This document shows, piece after piece, positions 1 through 7,297 of a DNA stretch of 64,000 nucleotides. The stretch covers positions 2,871,970 to 2,935,969 of the forward strand of contig NZ_CP087263.1 in the NCBI RefSeq assembly GCF_020923435.1, written 5' to 3'. Within the stretch, counting starts at the first letter, position 1; every line of letters starts with the position of its first letter. This DNA comes from Brevibacillus humidisoli. Lineage in GTDB: Bacteria > Bacillota > Bacilli > Brevibacillales > Brevibacillaceae. The position numbers were made by a program, and so were the translations under genes. The notes below the pieces were generated by a model. The model saw only the letters and a list, made by a program, of their open reading frames with translations, had not been told where the DNA came from and did not search any database.

Positions 1-294
1 CCTGGAACGGATCTTCAGCCATTGATTCTCATCACTAAGCGCATAGTCACCTGTCCGATTCAAGACCACACTGCGTCCCCTTTTTGCCAGTTCATCGTAC
101 AGCCGTTTCGCCACCTGCAGATTAATCTCCTTTTCGTACAGATCCTGATAAAACGCGCCACTGTCTACTCCACCGTGCCCGGCATCGATTAGCACATCGA
201 CGGACGGCAAGGGAGCGACGGCGTACCCAATTGATGGAAACAATAAAGAGCTTACGAAATAAATCCATATGGCTGCAAGTACACGGATCAGCAA
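1..294 (-). CDS. N-acetylmuramoyl-L-alanine amidase, partial (C-terminus beyond window)
   Basis: Amidase_3-type zinc amidase that would cleave the MurNAc-L-Ala bond of peptidoglycan. The 98 visible residues begin with a hydrophobic signal segment (about 1-26), followed by the family hallmark DAGHGGVDSG, whose His is the first zinc ligand, and a downstream Glu in YEKEIN matching the second ligand region. I chose a TTG start at 294 because an in-frame TGA lies directly upstream and AGGTGA precedes it by about 6 nt. It begins 15 nt after the L,D-transpeptidase stop, so the two are probably co-transcribed. CwlD-like identity is possible but the C-terminus is missing. Confidence 0.85.
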   Translation of the reverse strand, partial: MLIRVLAAIWIYFVSSLLFPSIGYAVAPLPSVDVLIDAGHGGVDSGAFYQDLYEKEINLQVAKRLYDELAKRGRSVVLNRTGDYALSDENQWLKIRSR

Positions 295-309
295 CCCTTC
301 TCACCTCGC

Positions 310-972
310 TCATTCGATAATGCCCAGATACCGGAGGTCGACCCAATGAATCTGGCCCGTTACATCCAACCCCTCCTCTTTTTGAAAACGAATGACGGCT
401 CGCTCCATCTGTCTATCGAAGATTCCGTGCGTTTTCCCTTCGTAGTAGCCTGCTGCACGCAGCCGGTTCTGAACCAACTGGACGAGGGCCCCTTTTGAAC
501 CTGGAACCAGTATGCGGTAAGTCAAATCTTCGTGACCCATAATGGGCCCATCAATGATCACAGTCGCTCCCAAAGGCACGTGTTCGTACAATTTCTCGAT
601 CTCCCTGTTGCGCATGCGAAAACAACCGTGGCTGGCGTAACGGCCGATCGACTCCGGACGATTGGTTCCATGAATTCCATACGTGCCCCACGACACGTTC
701 AGCCCCAGCCATCGGGAACCAAATCCGCCGCCCCAATCCCTTGACTTGTGAATCACGCGAAAAATGCCTACCGGAGATGGTGTATCCTTGGCTCCCGGTG
801 CAATTCGGTACGAGTATAAGATATTGTCCTCCTGATCTTTCAAGTAGATTCTGTTTTGCCATAAATTAATGTAGAGGTATACCTCGTCCGCCCCGTCATC
901 GGCTACGACTGGAGAGCTAAAACAGAGGAGAGCTGTGCATAGCAAGATGTGGACCAGCATGTGTTTGATCAT
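310..972 (-). CDS. L,D-transpeptidase (YkuD domain) with peptidoglycan-binding domain
   Basis: Exported enzyme expected to form or edit L,D cross-links in peptidoglycan. Signal peptide about residues 1-25, then a YkuD domain with the catalytic signature: HGT at 101-103 and SHGCFRM at 114-120, Cys117 being the nucleophile. A C-terminal peptidoglycan-binding_1 repeat spans about 160-215 (LVQNRLRAAGYYEGK onward). Length 220 aa is normal for a YkuD plus PGB arrangement. It is followed by a peptidoglycan amidase on the same strand, which supports a wall-remodelling pair. Sporulation or vegetative use cannot be decided from sequence. Confidence 0.9.
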   Translation of the reverse strand: MIKHMLVHILLCTALLCFSSPVVADDGADEVYLYINLWQNRIYLKDQEDNILYSYRIAPGAKDTPSPVGIFRVIHKSRDWGGGFGSRWLGLNVSWGTYGIHGTNRPESIGRYASHGCFRMRNREIEKLYEHVPLGATVIIDGPIMGHEDLTYRILVPGSKGALVQLVQNRLRAAGYYEGKTHGIFDRQMERAVIRFQKEEGLDVTGQIHWVDLRYLGIIE

Positions 973-1185
973 GTTTTGCGAACCCCACCCAGCGTGATAA
1001 TCTCAGCCCTATTATGAGTTGCATTCGATTTTTCATGCATGAAACGTCTATATCAGGTTAGTCGGCTGGGTGGGCTGCTTCCGTTTTGGGAACTGACTCG
1101 CTGCAAGCAAGCGACTAATCAGCAGGCTTCCGCACATAATAACAGACATTACTGTTTCACTTTCAAGATCAAGGAGGATTTGCTG

Positions 1186-2250
1186 GTGAGACAATCGATT
1201 CTGTTGCTGATCAGCCTGCTGCTTCTGATCACACCCGCACATGCAGCTCCAGCAGATAAAACGATTCGCATCATCGTAAAAACATCGCCGCAATCGTCTT
1301 TCTTCTCGGAACTAACGGTTCGCAGCAGTAATAAAGTAGCCAAGCAAATCTTGAAGAGCAAACCGGTGAGGTGGGAAACACAACCTGAATTGCCCCGAGC
1401 ATACATCCAGATCGGCAAGCAGGAGTTCACCTATGACGAGCTGTCCCGGCTATATGACCAATCCGGACGACAAAGGCTGATTTCTGCAGGCGTCAGCCGT
1501 ACCCTGGACCTCTGGGTTCGTTATGTCGAGCAGGCGCACTTCGGACAACCGCTGCATTGGAAAGACGTGAAAAAAAAGTTTCGCCGCATGTCTTATGCGT
1601 TTGTTACCGATCTGGAAACGGGAAAACAGTTTGCCATACAGCGGCGGGCGGGTAGCCGCCATGCCGATGTCCAGCCGCTGACTCGGAAGGACACAGCCAC
1701 ACTGAAGCAAATCTACGAGGGAAAGTGGAGTTGGCGACGTCGAGCGATCCTGGTATCTATCGACGGTCAGCACTACGCAGCTTCCATGCACGGTATGCCG
1801 CACGGAGCGGGTGCAATTGCCGACAACGGGTTTCCCGGCCACTTTTGCATCCATTTTCTCGGCAGTGCCACACACCGTAGGCGGGAGCCCGATCCCGGCC
1901 ATAGTCTGATGATCCTGAAAGCGAGCGGCCGGCTGTTGGAAACAGTGATGCAGTCCTCTCCAGAGCAGCTGGCTGACTACTTTCTGACCTCCCTGCATGA
2001 ACACGACCGGGTTACCCTTGAGATGCTGACAAACGGTGCGAGCTTGCCGTTTTCTCCTGAGAAGATCAGCTATGCGAGACGGGTCAAGGACAAAGAGCAT
2101 TCGCCAGAAGTGAATCTGTTCACGGCAGAGATTCCTCTCAAAGTCACGTTCATGGAAGATGGCCGCTTGCACAAAGAGGTCTGGAGCCTTATGTTCAGCA
2201 GAGGCTCACTGTTTGACAGATGGAAGATGGTGCAAATTCGCCGCTTGTAG
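1186..2250 (+). CDS. Secreted protein of unknown function with His/Cys-rich motif
   Basis: 354 aa. The frame is open back to an ATG at 1039, but AAGGAGG at 1171-1177 sits 8 nt before GTG 1186, and only this start gives a clean signal peptide (about 1-21, ending AHA-A). The middle domain carries a dense motif block: HADVQPLT about 159-166, HGMPHG 202-207, then GHFCIHF 218-224 and a further conserved-looking TH and PGH. The spacing of His and Cys recalls, but does not match, the HG...GC arrangement of L,D-transpeptidases. The neighbours on the other strand are peptidoglycan enzymes, so a cell-wall role is a reasonable guess only. I cannot name the family. Confidence 0.8.
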   Translation: MRQSILLLISLLLLITPAHAAPADKTIRIIVKTSPQSSFFSELTVRSSNKVAKQILKSKPVRWETQPELPRAYIQIGKQEFTYDELSRLYDQSGRQRLISAGVSRTLDLWVRYVEQAHFGQPLHWKDVKKKFRRMSYAFVTDLETGKQFAIQRRAGSRHADVQPLTRKDTATLKQIYEGKWSWRRRAILVSIDGQHYAASMHGMPHGAGAIADNGFPGHFCIHFLGSATHRRREPDPGHSLMILKASGRLLETVMQSSPEQLADYFLTSLHEHDRVTLEMLTNGASLPFSPEKISYARRVKDKEHSPEVNLFTAEIPLKVTFMEDGRLHKEVWSLMFSRGSLFDRWKMVQIRRL

Positions 2251-2355
2251 AGGCGAATTCATGGATGAGGGGCATGTCTGCGGGCGGGTATTGTTGCCAC
2301 GGTACGTCCTGTCCCTGGTGGGCATCCTAAAGCGGGGAAGGAGGTGTGTCTAACA

Positions 2356-2538
2356 GTGGCAGAGCAAAGAAACGCATTTAAGACAGGGGAACGAGTAACA
2401 AATGCTGGCGATTATGTATGCGGTACCGGAACGACAAAACGTTACGAGACTGATGAAACGTTTGCCGCTTGCCCAGTCTCTGGTCAAGAGACGACCTGGC
2501 AACCGGTTGACGACGATGAGGGCGGCTGCGGCTGCTAA
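2356..2538 (+). CDS. Small cysteine-containing protein, possibly YjzC-like
   Basis: 60 aa from GTG 2356, 11 nt after GGAGG (2340-2344). An upstream GTG at 2344 overlaps that ribosome site. The layout FKTGERVTNAGDYVCGTG, a central acidic/Thr stretch and a TTWQPV segment resembles YjzC-type small proteins (FKxGxxAPNxGxYVExG...W). Unlike them it carries extra cysteines, two internal and a C-terminal GCGC. Function unknown; a redox or metal-binding role is possible. Start and assignment are moderately certain. Confidence 0.6.
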   Translation: MAEQRNAFKTGERVTNAGDYVCGTGTTKRYETDETFAACPVSGQETTWQPVDDDEGGCGC

Positions 2539-2572
2539 TCGGAGCAGAGCAGCAAGATGCTTTGCATAGCAA

Positions 2573-2602
2573 AAGCTCATCCCACGTGATGGGATGAGCT
2601 CT
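2573..2602 (-). terminator. Terminator after rplT
   Basis: Inverted repeat AGCTCATCCCA / TGGGATGAGCT with a 5-nt loop; on the minus strand it is followed by TTTT. It lies 25 nt downstream of the rplT stop and ends the infC-rpmI-rplT transcript. It could also act for the small plus-strand gene ending at 2538. Confidence 0.8.
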
Positions 2603-2626
2603 CCGTAGTCAACTGAGCTTCTGTTT

Positions 2627-2986
2627 TTACGCGTTCAGCTTACCTTTGGCCAGAGCCGCCAGTTCGTTAAACGCCACTTTGTCGTTAACAGCCAGATCAG
2701 CCAGCATTTTGCGGTTTACTTCCACGCCAGCTACCTTCAGCCCGTGCATCAGACGGCTGTAAGAGAGGCCGTTCACACGTGCCTGCGCATTGATCCGCGT
2801 AATCCACAGCTTGCGGAAGTCGCGCTTTTTCTGGCGACGGTCGCGGTAGGCGTAGAGCAGGGATTTCATCACCTGAGCGTTAGCCGACTTAAACAAGCGG
2901 TGTTTGGACCCGAAGTATCCTTTCGCCAGCTTCAGTACTTTCTTATGACGACGGCGTGTTACAGCGCCACCTTTTACTCTTGGCAT
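2627..2986 (-). CDS. rplT: 50S ribosomal protein L20
   Basis: 119 aa, full length. It starts [23 protein letters not shown], the canonical L20 N-terminus, with AGGAGG 7-8 nt upstream of ATG 2986; the frame upstream is not part of the gene. L20 binds 23S rRNA early in large-subunit assembly and in Firmicutes also binds the leader of its own operon. It is the third gene of infC-rpmI-rplT. Confidence 0.99.
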   Translation of the reverse strand: MPRVKGGAVTRRRHKKVLKLAKGYFGSKHRLFKSANAQVMKSLLYAYRDRRQKKRDFRKLWITRINAQARVNGLSYSRLMHGLKVAGVEVNRKMLADLAVNDKVAFNELAALAKGKLNA

Positions 2987-3080
2987 AATCAATTCCTCCT
3001 GGTATATCAAGCATGGCGGTCCCACTGTGGGACACTTGCGGAGCACATGCTCAAATGATTGTTGTCAAAGAAGAAATGGT

Positions 3081-3278
3081 TTACAGATACGTGATCAACT
3101 GGGCAATCCGCTGTTGATCGCCTTTCGACACGTAGCCGCCTTTGCGCAGATGGCGCTTCGCTTTGGTCGATTTATTGGCGAACAGATGGCTGGTGTACGC
3201 AGAATCGCGCTTCAGTCTGCCGGTTCCCGTCTTTTTAAAACGTTTGGCTGCCCCGCGATGGGTTTTCATTTTTGGCAT
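3081..3278 (-). CDS. rpmI: 50S ribosomal protein L35
   Basis: 65 aa. Starts [20 protein letters not shown], the family signature, from ATG 3278 preceded by GGAGG. The MEDLL extension upstream is not supported by a ribosome site. Lies between infC and rplT with short gaps as in other Bacillales. Confidence 0.99.
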   Translation of the reverse strand: MPKMKTHRGAAKRFKKTGTGRLKRDSAYTSHLFANKSTKAKRHLRKGGYVSKGDQQRIAQLITYL

Positions 3279-3294
3279 GAGTAGATCCTCCAAT

Positions 3295-3816
3295 CTATTT
3301 GTTGTCCGACTTCGGAGCCAAAATCATGATCATGCTGCGACCATCGATTTTCGGTCTGCGTTCAACGACGGCGATGTCTTCGCATAACGTTGCCAGGCGA
3401 TCCAGTACTTGCTGCCCAATCTCGGCGTGCGTAATCTCACGGCCGCGGAAGCGGATGCTGCACTTCACCTTGTCTTCGTCCTGCAAAAACTTCCGCACAT
3501 TGCGAAGTTTGGTTTGGAAATCGTGTTCTTCGATGTTGGATGAGAAGCGAACTTCTTTTAACTCGATGATCTTCTGGTTGCGTCGCGCTTCTTTCTCCTT
3601 CTTGGCCTGCTCGTACTTGTACTTGCCGTAGTCCATGATCCGACATACGGGAGGCTTCGCGGTCGGGGCCACGTTGACGAGATCCAGGTTGGCGTCTTGC
3701 GCAATGCGCAGTGCTTCCCTGATCGGCACAACACCCATTTGGTTGCCGTCTGGCCCAATCAGGCGGACTTCACGAGCTCGAATCGCCTCATTCACTAACA
3801 TCTGGTCCTTGCTAAT
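3295..3816 (-). CDS. infC: Translation initiation factor IF-3, ATT start codon
   Basis: IF-3 prevents premature subunit joining and discriminates against non-standard start codons. The first ATG (3801) has no ribosome site within 20 nt, whereas GGAGG at 3826-3830 is 9 nt upstream of ATT 3816 (a second ATT is at 3819). Starting at the ATT adds ISKDQ before [15 protein letters not shown], matching the N-terminus of other Bacillales IF-3 proteins. About 173 aa with both IF3-N and IF3-C domains intact (C-terminal [15 protein letters not shown]). A rare start codon lets IF-3 limit its own synthesis; this is known for infC and is inferred here from position. Confidence 0.95.
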   Translation of the reverse strand: MSKDQMLVNEAIRAREVRLIGPDGNQMGVVPIREALRIAQDANLDLVNVAPTAKPPVCRIMDYGKYKYEQAKKEKEARRNQKIIELKEVRFSSNIEEHDFQTKLRNVRKFLQDEDKVKCSIRFRGREITHAEIGQQVLDRLATLCEDIAVVERRPKIDGRSMIMILAPKSDNK

Positions 3817-3819
3817 AAT

Positions 3820-4012
3820 GTGCCACCTCCGTTATGTTTCGAGAGCAAATACGGAAATAAAGAAAAGTGCGGGCGCTAAACGCCCACACTGATCTCACCT
3901 AGCAATAGGAGTCAAGCTTTGACATCAGGAGACCCGTCAACTGTCCAAGTGGACGTCGATGCAGGTGAGAAGCTGGGCGCTTCTGCTTCGTTCTCGAACA
4001 TATGATACCTAT
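3820..4012 (-). ncRNA. L20-type leader of infC-rpmI-rplT
   Basis: About 190 nt of untranslated leader between the infC promoter and start. It ends in a strong hairpin (3867-3889, GTGGGCG / CGCCCGCAC type stem) followed on the minus strand by TTTTCTTTATTT, a typical intrinsic terminator about 40 nt before infC. Leaders in this position in Bacillus and Geobacillus bind L20 and cause transcription attenuation; I infer the same here from placement and the terminator without having folded the full structure. Confidence 0.75.
3867..3889 (-). terminator. Attenuator hairpin in infC leader
   Basis: GC-rich inverted repeat with a short loop and a run of T on the minus strand just after it, placed inside the leader before the infC ribosome site. 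Consistent with premature termination when L20 is in excess. Confidence 0.75.
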
Positions 4013-4015
4013 ACA

Positions 4016-4044
4016 ATCTTACATGTCATTCAATCGCTTGTCAA
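4016..4044 (-). promoter_or_regulatory. Sigma-A promoter of infC operon
   Basis: Minus strand TTGACA (4039-4044), 17-nt spacer, TAAGAT (4016-4021). The -35 box lies just outside the thrS stop codon (4048), so infC has its own promoter in addition to any read-through from thrS. Confidence 0.85.
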
Positions 4045-4047
4045 GGG

Positions 4048-5961
4048 TTATCGTTTTTCTTCGATTTCTTCACGAATCGCCGCGACAAACTCATCCACCG
4101 ATTGGGCGCCCAGGTCGCCTACTCCCCGCTTGCGGACAGACAGGGTTTGATCGGCCACTTCCTTTTCACCAATGACCAGCATGTACGGGATTTTCGCCAC
4201 CTGTGCTTCGCGTATCTTGTAGCCGATCTTCTCGTTGCGGATATCCAGTTCAACCCGGATACCAGCATGGAGCATCTTGTTGTATACGTCCTCGGCAAAT
4301 GGAGCGTGTACTTCGTTGATCGTCATCAGACGGGCCTGCACCGGTGCCAGCCAGGTAGGGAAAGCCCCTCCGTAGTGTTCGACCAGGATCCCGATAAACC
4401 GCTCCATGGAGCCGTACATGGCACGGTGCAGCACGACCGGGCGATGCTTTTCGTTGTCCTGCCCGATATAGGTGAGGTCAAACTTCTCCGGGAACTGGAA
4501 GTCCAACTGGATCGTTCCGCACTGATGACGCCGCTTCAGCGCATCGGTAATCTGGAAGTCGATCTTCGGCCCGTAAAACGCGCCGTCCCCTTCATTGATT
4601 TCGTACTCAATGCCTAGTTCGTCCAGCACGTTTTTCAGCGAGCTTTCTGCGATTTCCCACAGTTCATCCGAGCCCATCGAATCTTCCGGACGGGTGGACA
4701 GCTCCACAGAGTAAGGGAAGCCGAACACTTTGTAAATGCTGTCGATCAGATTGATCATCCGCTTGATCTCGTCTTCGATCTGGTCTGGGCGGACGAAGAC
4801 GTGGGCATCATCTTGACAGAACGTCCGTACCCGCAGCATGCCATTCAAGGCGCCGGAAAACTCGTGACGATGCACCTGACCGAACTCTGAATAACGGATC
4901 GGCAGATCACGGTAGGAGTGGATTTTATTCTTGTAGATCAGCATGTGTCCGGGGCAGTTCATGGGTTTCAGCGCAAACTTGGTATCGTCCACCTCGGAAA
5001 AGTACATGTTTTCATGATAGTGATCCCAGTGACCTGACTGTTCCCATAAGCGCTGATTCATCATAAACGGCGTGCGCACCTCGGTGTAGTGGGCCAGTTC
5101 CTGCAAACGGCGGGAGAACTGCTCCAGTTCGTTGCGAACGGTGAAGCCCTTGGGCAGGAAGAACGGCATGCCAGGCGCTTCTTCGGAAAACATGAACAGT
5201 TCCAGCTCTTTGCCCAGTTTACGGTGGTCCCGCTTCTTGGCCTCTTCGATAAAGTGCAGGTACTCGTCCAGGTCCGATTTTTTGGGCCATGCGGTGCCAT
5301 ACACCCGCTGCAGCATCTGGTTATCGGAGTCACCACGCCAGTACGCGCCAGCCACACTCATCAGCTTGAACGCTTTGATCAGGCCGGTGGATGGCAGGTG
5401 AGGCCCCCGGCAAAGATCGAAGAATTCGCCCTGTTCGTAAATGGTAATCTCCGCATCTTCCGGCAGATCGCGGATCAGTTCCAGCTTTAGATGATCGCCC
5501 AGCTCCTCATAAATCTGGAGAGCTTCCTCGCGGCCCACCACTTTACGGCGAATCTGCAGGTTTTCCTTGACGATCTTCTCCATCTCCGCTTCAATCTTGC
5601 CAAGATCGTCAGGAGTCAAGCTGGCCGGGATATCCATATCGTAATAAAAGCCATTTTCAATCACCGGACCAATCCCCAGCTTTACCTCCTTGCCATACAG
5701 CCGCTTGACAGCCTGAGCCAGCAAGTGTGCCGCGCTGTGTCGGTACACTTCGAGCCCTTCCGGTGAATCAAGCGTCACTACTTCCACCTGTGCATCCTCT
5801 GTAATCGGTGTGTATAGGTCGACTACTTTACCATTCAGTTTGCCTGCGATCGCCTTCTTCTTCAGCCCTGGGCTGATGGAAGCCGCCACATCCTCGATGG
5901 TAACCCCGGCATCGTATTCGCGTACAGCACCATCCGGCAGCGTTACATTTACTTTTGCCAC
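4048..5961 (-). CDS. thrS: Threonine--tRNA ligase
   Basis: 637 aa from GTG 5961 (AAAGGAGG upstream; the longer frame is inside the T-box leader). Domain order: TGS (about 1-62), editing domain with HSAAHLL and a downstream CRGPH, class II catalytic core with NCPGHM (zinc Cys), motif 2 around RVRTFCQDDAHVF, and motif 3 HRAMYGSMERFIG, then the anticodon-binding domain. Full length for bacterial ThrRS. Controlled by a T-box leader; the infC operon follows directly. Confidence 0.99.
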   Translation of the reverse strand: MAKVNVTLPDGAVREYDAGVTIEDVAASISPGLKKKAIAGKLNGKVVDLYTPITEDAQVEVVTLDSPEGLEVYRHSAAHLLAQAVKRLYGKEVKLGIGPVIENGFYYDMDIPASLTPDDLGKIEAEMEKIVKENLQIRRKVVGREEALQIYEELGDHLKLELIRDLPEDAEITIYEQGEFFDLCRGPHLPSTGLIKAFKLMSVAGAYWRGDSDNQMLQRVYGTAWPKKSDLDEYLHFIEEAKKRDHRKLGKELELFMFSEEAPGMPFFLPKGFTVRNELEQFSRRLQELAHYTEVRTPFMMNQRLWEQSGHWDHYHENMYFSEVDDTKFALKPMNCPGHMLIYKNKIHSYRDLPIRYSEFGQVHRHEFSGALNGMLRVRTFCQDDAHVFVRPDQIEDEIKRMINLIDSIYKVFGFPYSVELSTRPEDSMGSDELWEIAESSLKNVLDELGIEYEINEGDGAFYGPKIDFQITDALKRRHQCGTIQLDFQFPEKFDLTYIGQDNEKHRPVVLHRAMYGSMERFIGILVEHYGGAFPTWLAPVQARLMTINEVHAPFAEDVYNKMLHAGIRVELDIRNEKIGYKIREAQVAKIPYMLVIGEKEVADQTLSVRKRGVGDLGAQSVDEFVAAIREEIEEKR

Positions 5962-6292
5962 GTCTGGATTCCTCCTTTGGGAAAATAAAAAAGCGCACAT
6001 CCCCGGAAAGGGACGAGCGCATCGTTCTCGTGGTACCACCCTCATTCGGACAAACCTCTGGCGACAGTGAGGCAGAAGTTTATCCCTCGTTACGGATAAC
6101 GGGCAAAATGCCCGGCGAGCCGTTACTGCGTGCCCTGCACGGTTCCCAGCCGCTGCTCGAAGGGGGTAGATCGTTTCTCGCTCGTGGCAGGCTTCCAGCC
6201 AATGGCCTGCCTCTCTAGGACGGCGAAAGAAACGTCCATATCCTTCTCATCGCATGTATGTCTCTGACCGATAGGCCAACTCATTTCTTTAT
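5962..6292 (-). ncRNA. T-box leader (threonine) of thrS
   Basis: The minus strand carries the T-box core GGGTGGTACCACG (complement of 6029-6042) followed by a terminator hairpin (5993-6020) with a U-rich tail. Upstream is a long Stem I region with an AGAGAGG-like element. ACC, a Thr codon, at 6165-6167 is a plausible specifier in the 3' side of Stem I. Uncharged tRNA-Thr should stabilise the antiterminator and raise thrS expression. Confidence 0.92.
5993..6020 (-). terminator. T-box-controlled terminator
   Basis: GCGC-TCGTCCC / GGGGATG-TGCGC hairpin followed by TTTTTTATTT on the minus strand, directly after the T-box core and before the thrS ribosome site. Part of its 5' arm pairs with the T-box in the alternative fold. 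Confidence 0.85.
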
Positions 6293-7215
6293 GTATTATA
6301 GTGAGTCGGCTTGCGAAAGTCAAGGTTGGTTCGATTCCGACTGAGGCAATAGGCACAGGCCCCACAGTAGGAGAGCCGCTCGCCAAAAATGCTGCGCAGG
6401 GTTTCCGCCAGTGCCGGTTTTTCCTCCGATCGGTGCAGTACAATCTTGAGAGGTGCCAAGGTCACCAAGGCACTAACCAAGTAATCCTCATCGCGAAACT
6501 CCTGCTCCGAGTGGCTGATCATCGCATCCAACTGATCGAGTCGGATCACCTGCCCTTTCTCGTCAAACAGGCCGTATGGCTTCCCGTTGCGGGGCACGAC
6601 ATGAACGATTCTGTACCGAGCTTCCTGCAGGGAGATGAAGTAACGAAGCAGTTCGACGAATTCACGATACTCTTTTTCCCGCAAATACTCTTCGATGCCC
6701 CACTCCACGGCCTCAGCCAGTTCGTCCCAGTACTCCTTGAGCCGAAACCGAACAAACCCTTCCAGCACCAATTCATGGTTGTCCTGCAGGTAGGCATGAA
6801 TCTTGCGGTAGATCCTGGCTTTACGTGCCGTAGCGGCATCACGGGTTTGTCCCGCCTCTGCATCAAGCAGCACGTGCTGGATATGGGGCAGCACCGCTTC
6901 CCATTCCTGGGCCAGTTCAGGACCGTACTCTTTGGCCAATACGCCTTGAATCACATCCGGTTCCATCACCCGGACAATCCACTCGACCGCAACCAGTGCG
7001 ATAAAAGAGCGAACCACATCCCGTGTCTCCAGCGTGTATTCTTCAGACGACCAACTGACAAAGCGAAATACATGATATGTGCCACGCATCTCTTCTTTGT
7101 ACTCAATCGTCACGGAACCTGTCTCCACTTTGCTCTCGATCTTGCGAATCGCCGTCCGAAACATTTCGCTGTGCCAAGGCTTGTCTGCCTCGAGAAACAC
7201 GGACAGTGTCTGCAT
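6289..7215 (-). CDS. ytxC: Putative sporulation protein YtxC
   Basis: 308 aa, acidic and soluble, no signal peptide. The sequence (MQTLSVFLEAD..., C-terminal YCGACAYCLSRN-like Cys cluster) and its position immediately upstream of thrS match YtxC of Bacillus. Its molecular role is unknown. The last codons (Tyr-Asn of the C-terminal HYNT) encode the thrS -10 box, so coding and promoter sequence overlap. A sigma-E-like promoter lies upstream at 7245-7272. Confidence 0.85.
   Translation of the reverse strand: MQTLSVFLEADKPWHSEMFRTAIRKIESKVETGSVTIEYKEEMRGTYHVFRFVSWSSEEYTLETRDVVRSFIALVAVEWIVRVMEPDVIQGVLAKEYGPELAQEWEAVLPHIQHVLLDAEAGQTRDAATARKARIYRKIHAYLQDNHELVLEGFVRFRLKEYWDELAEAVEWGIEEYLREKEYREFVELLRYFISLQEARYRIVHVVPRNGKPYGLFDEKGQVIRLDQLDAMISHSEQEFRDEDYLVSALVTLAPLKIVLHRSEEKPALAETLRSIFGERLSYCGACAYCLSRNRTNLDFRKPTHYNT
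6295..6323 (-). promoter_or_regulatory. Sigma-A promoter of thrS, inside the 3' end of ytxC
   Basis: Minus strand TTGACT (6318-6323), 17-nt spacer, TATAAT (6295-6300). Both boxes lie in the ytxC coding sequence. Near-consensus spacing and boxes. The transcript would start about 6285 and contain the whole T-box leader. Confidence 0.9.
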
Positions 7216-7244
7216 GGTTCCACCCCCAACCGTCTTGTACTTTC

Positions 7245-7272
7245 AGTATATGACCTGTGAGTGGCGATATAC
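7245..7272 (-). promoter_or_regulatory. Candidate sigma-E promoter of ytxC
   Basis: Minus strand GTATAT (7267-7272), 14-nt spacer, CATATACT (7245-7252), which fits the mother-cell sigma-E pattern (kmATATT, N14-15, CATAnAnT). About 30-50 nt upstream of ytxC, compatible with a sporulation gene. Confidence 0.6.
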
Positions 7273-7297
7273 TTTTAAACGGTTGGTAAATGCCGAC

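Noticed and set aside
6301-7260. 319-codon plus-strand open frame antisense to ytxC
   Set aside because: No ribosome site and no protein-like composition; it mirrors the GC-rich third-codon pattern of ytxC, which has family and context support.
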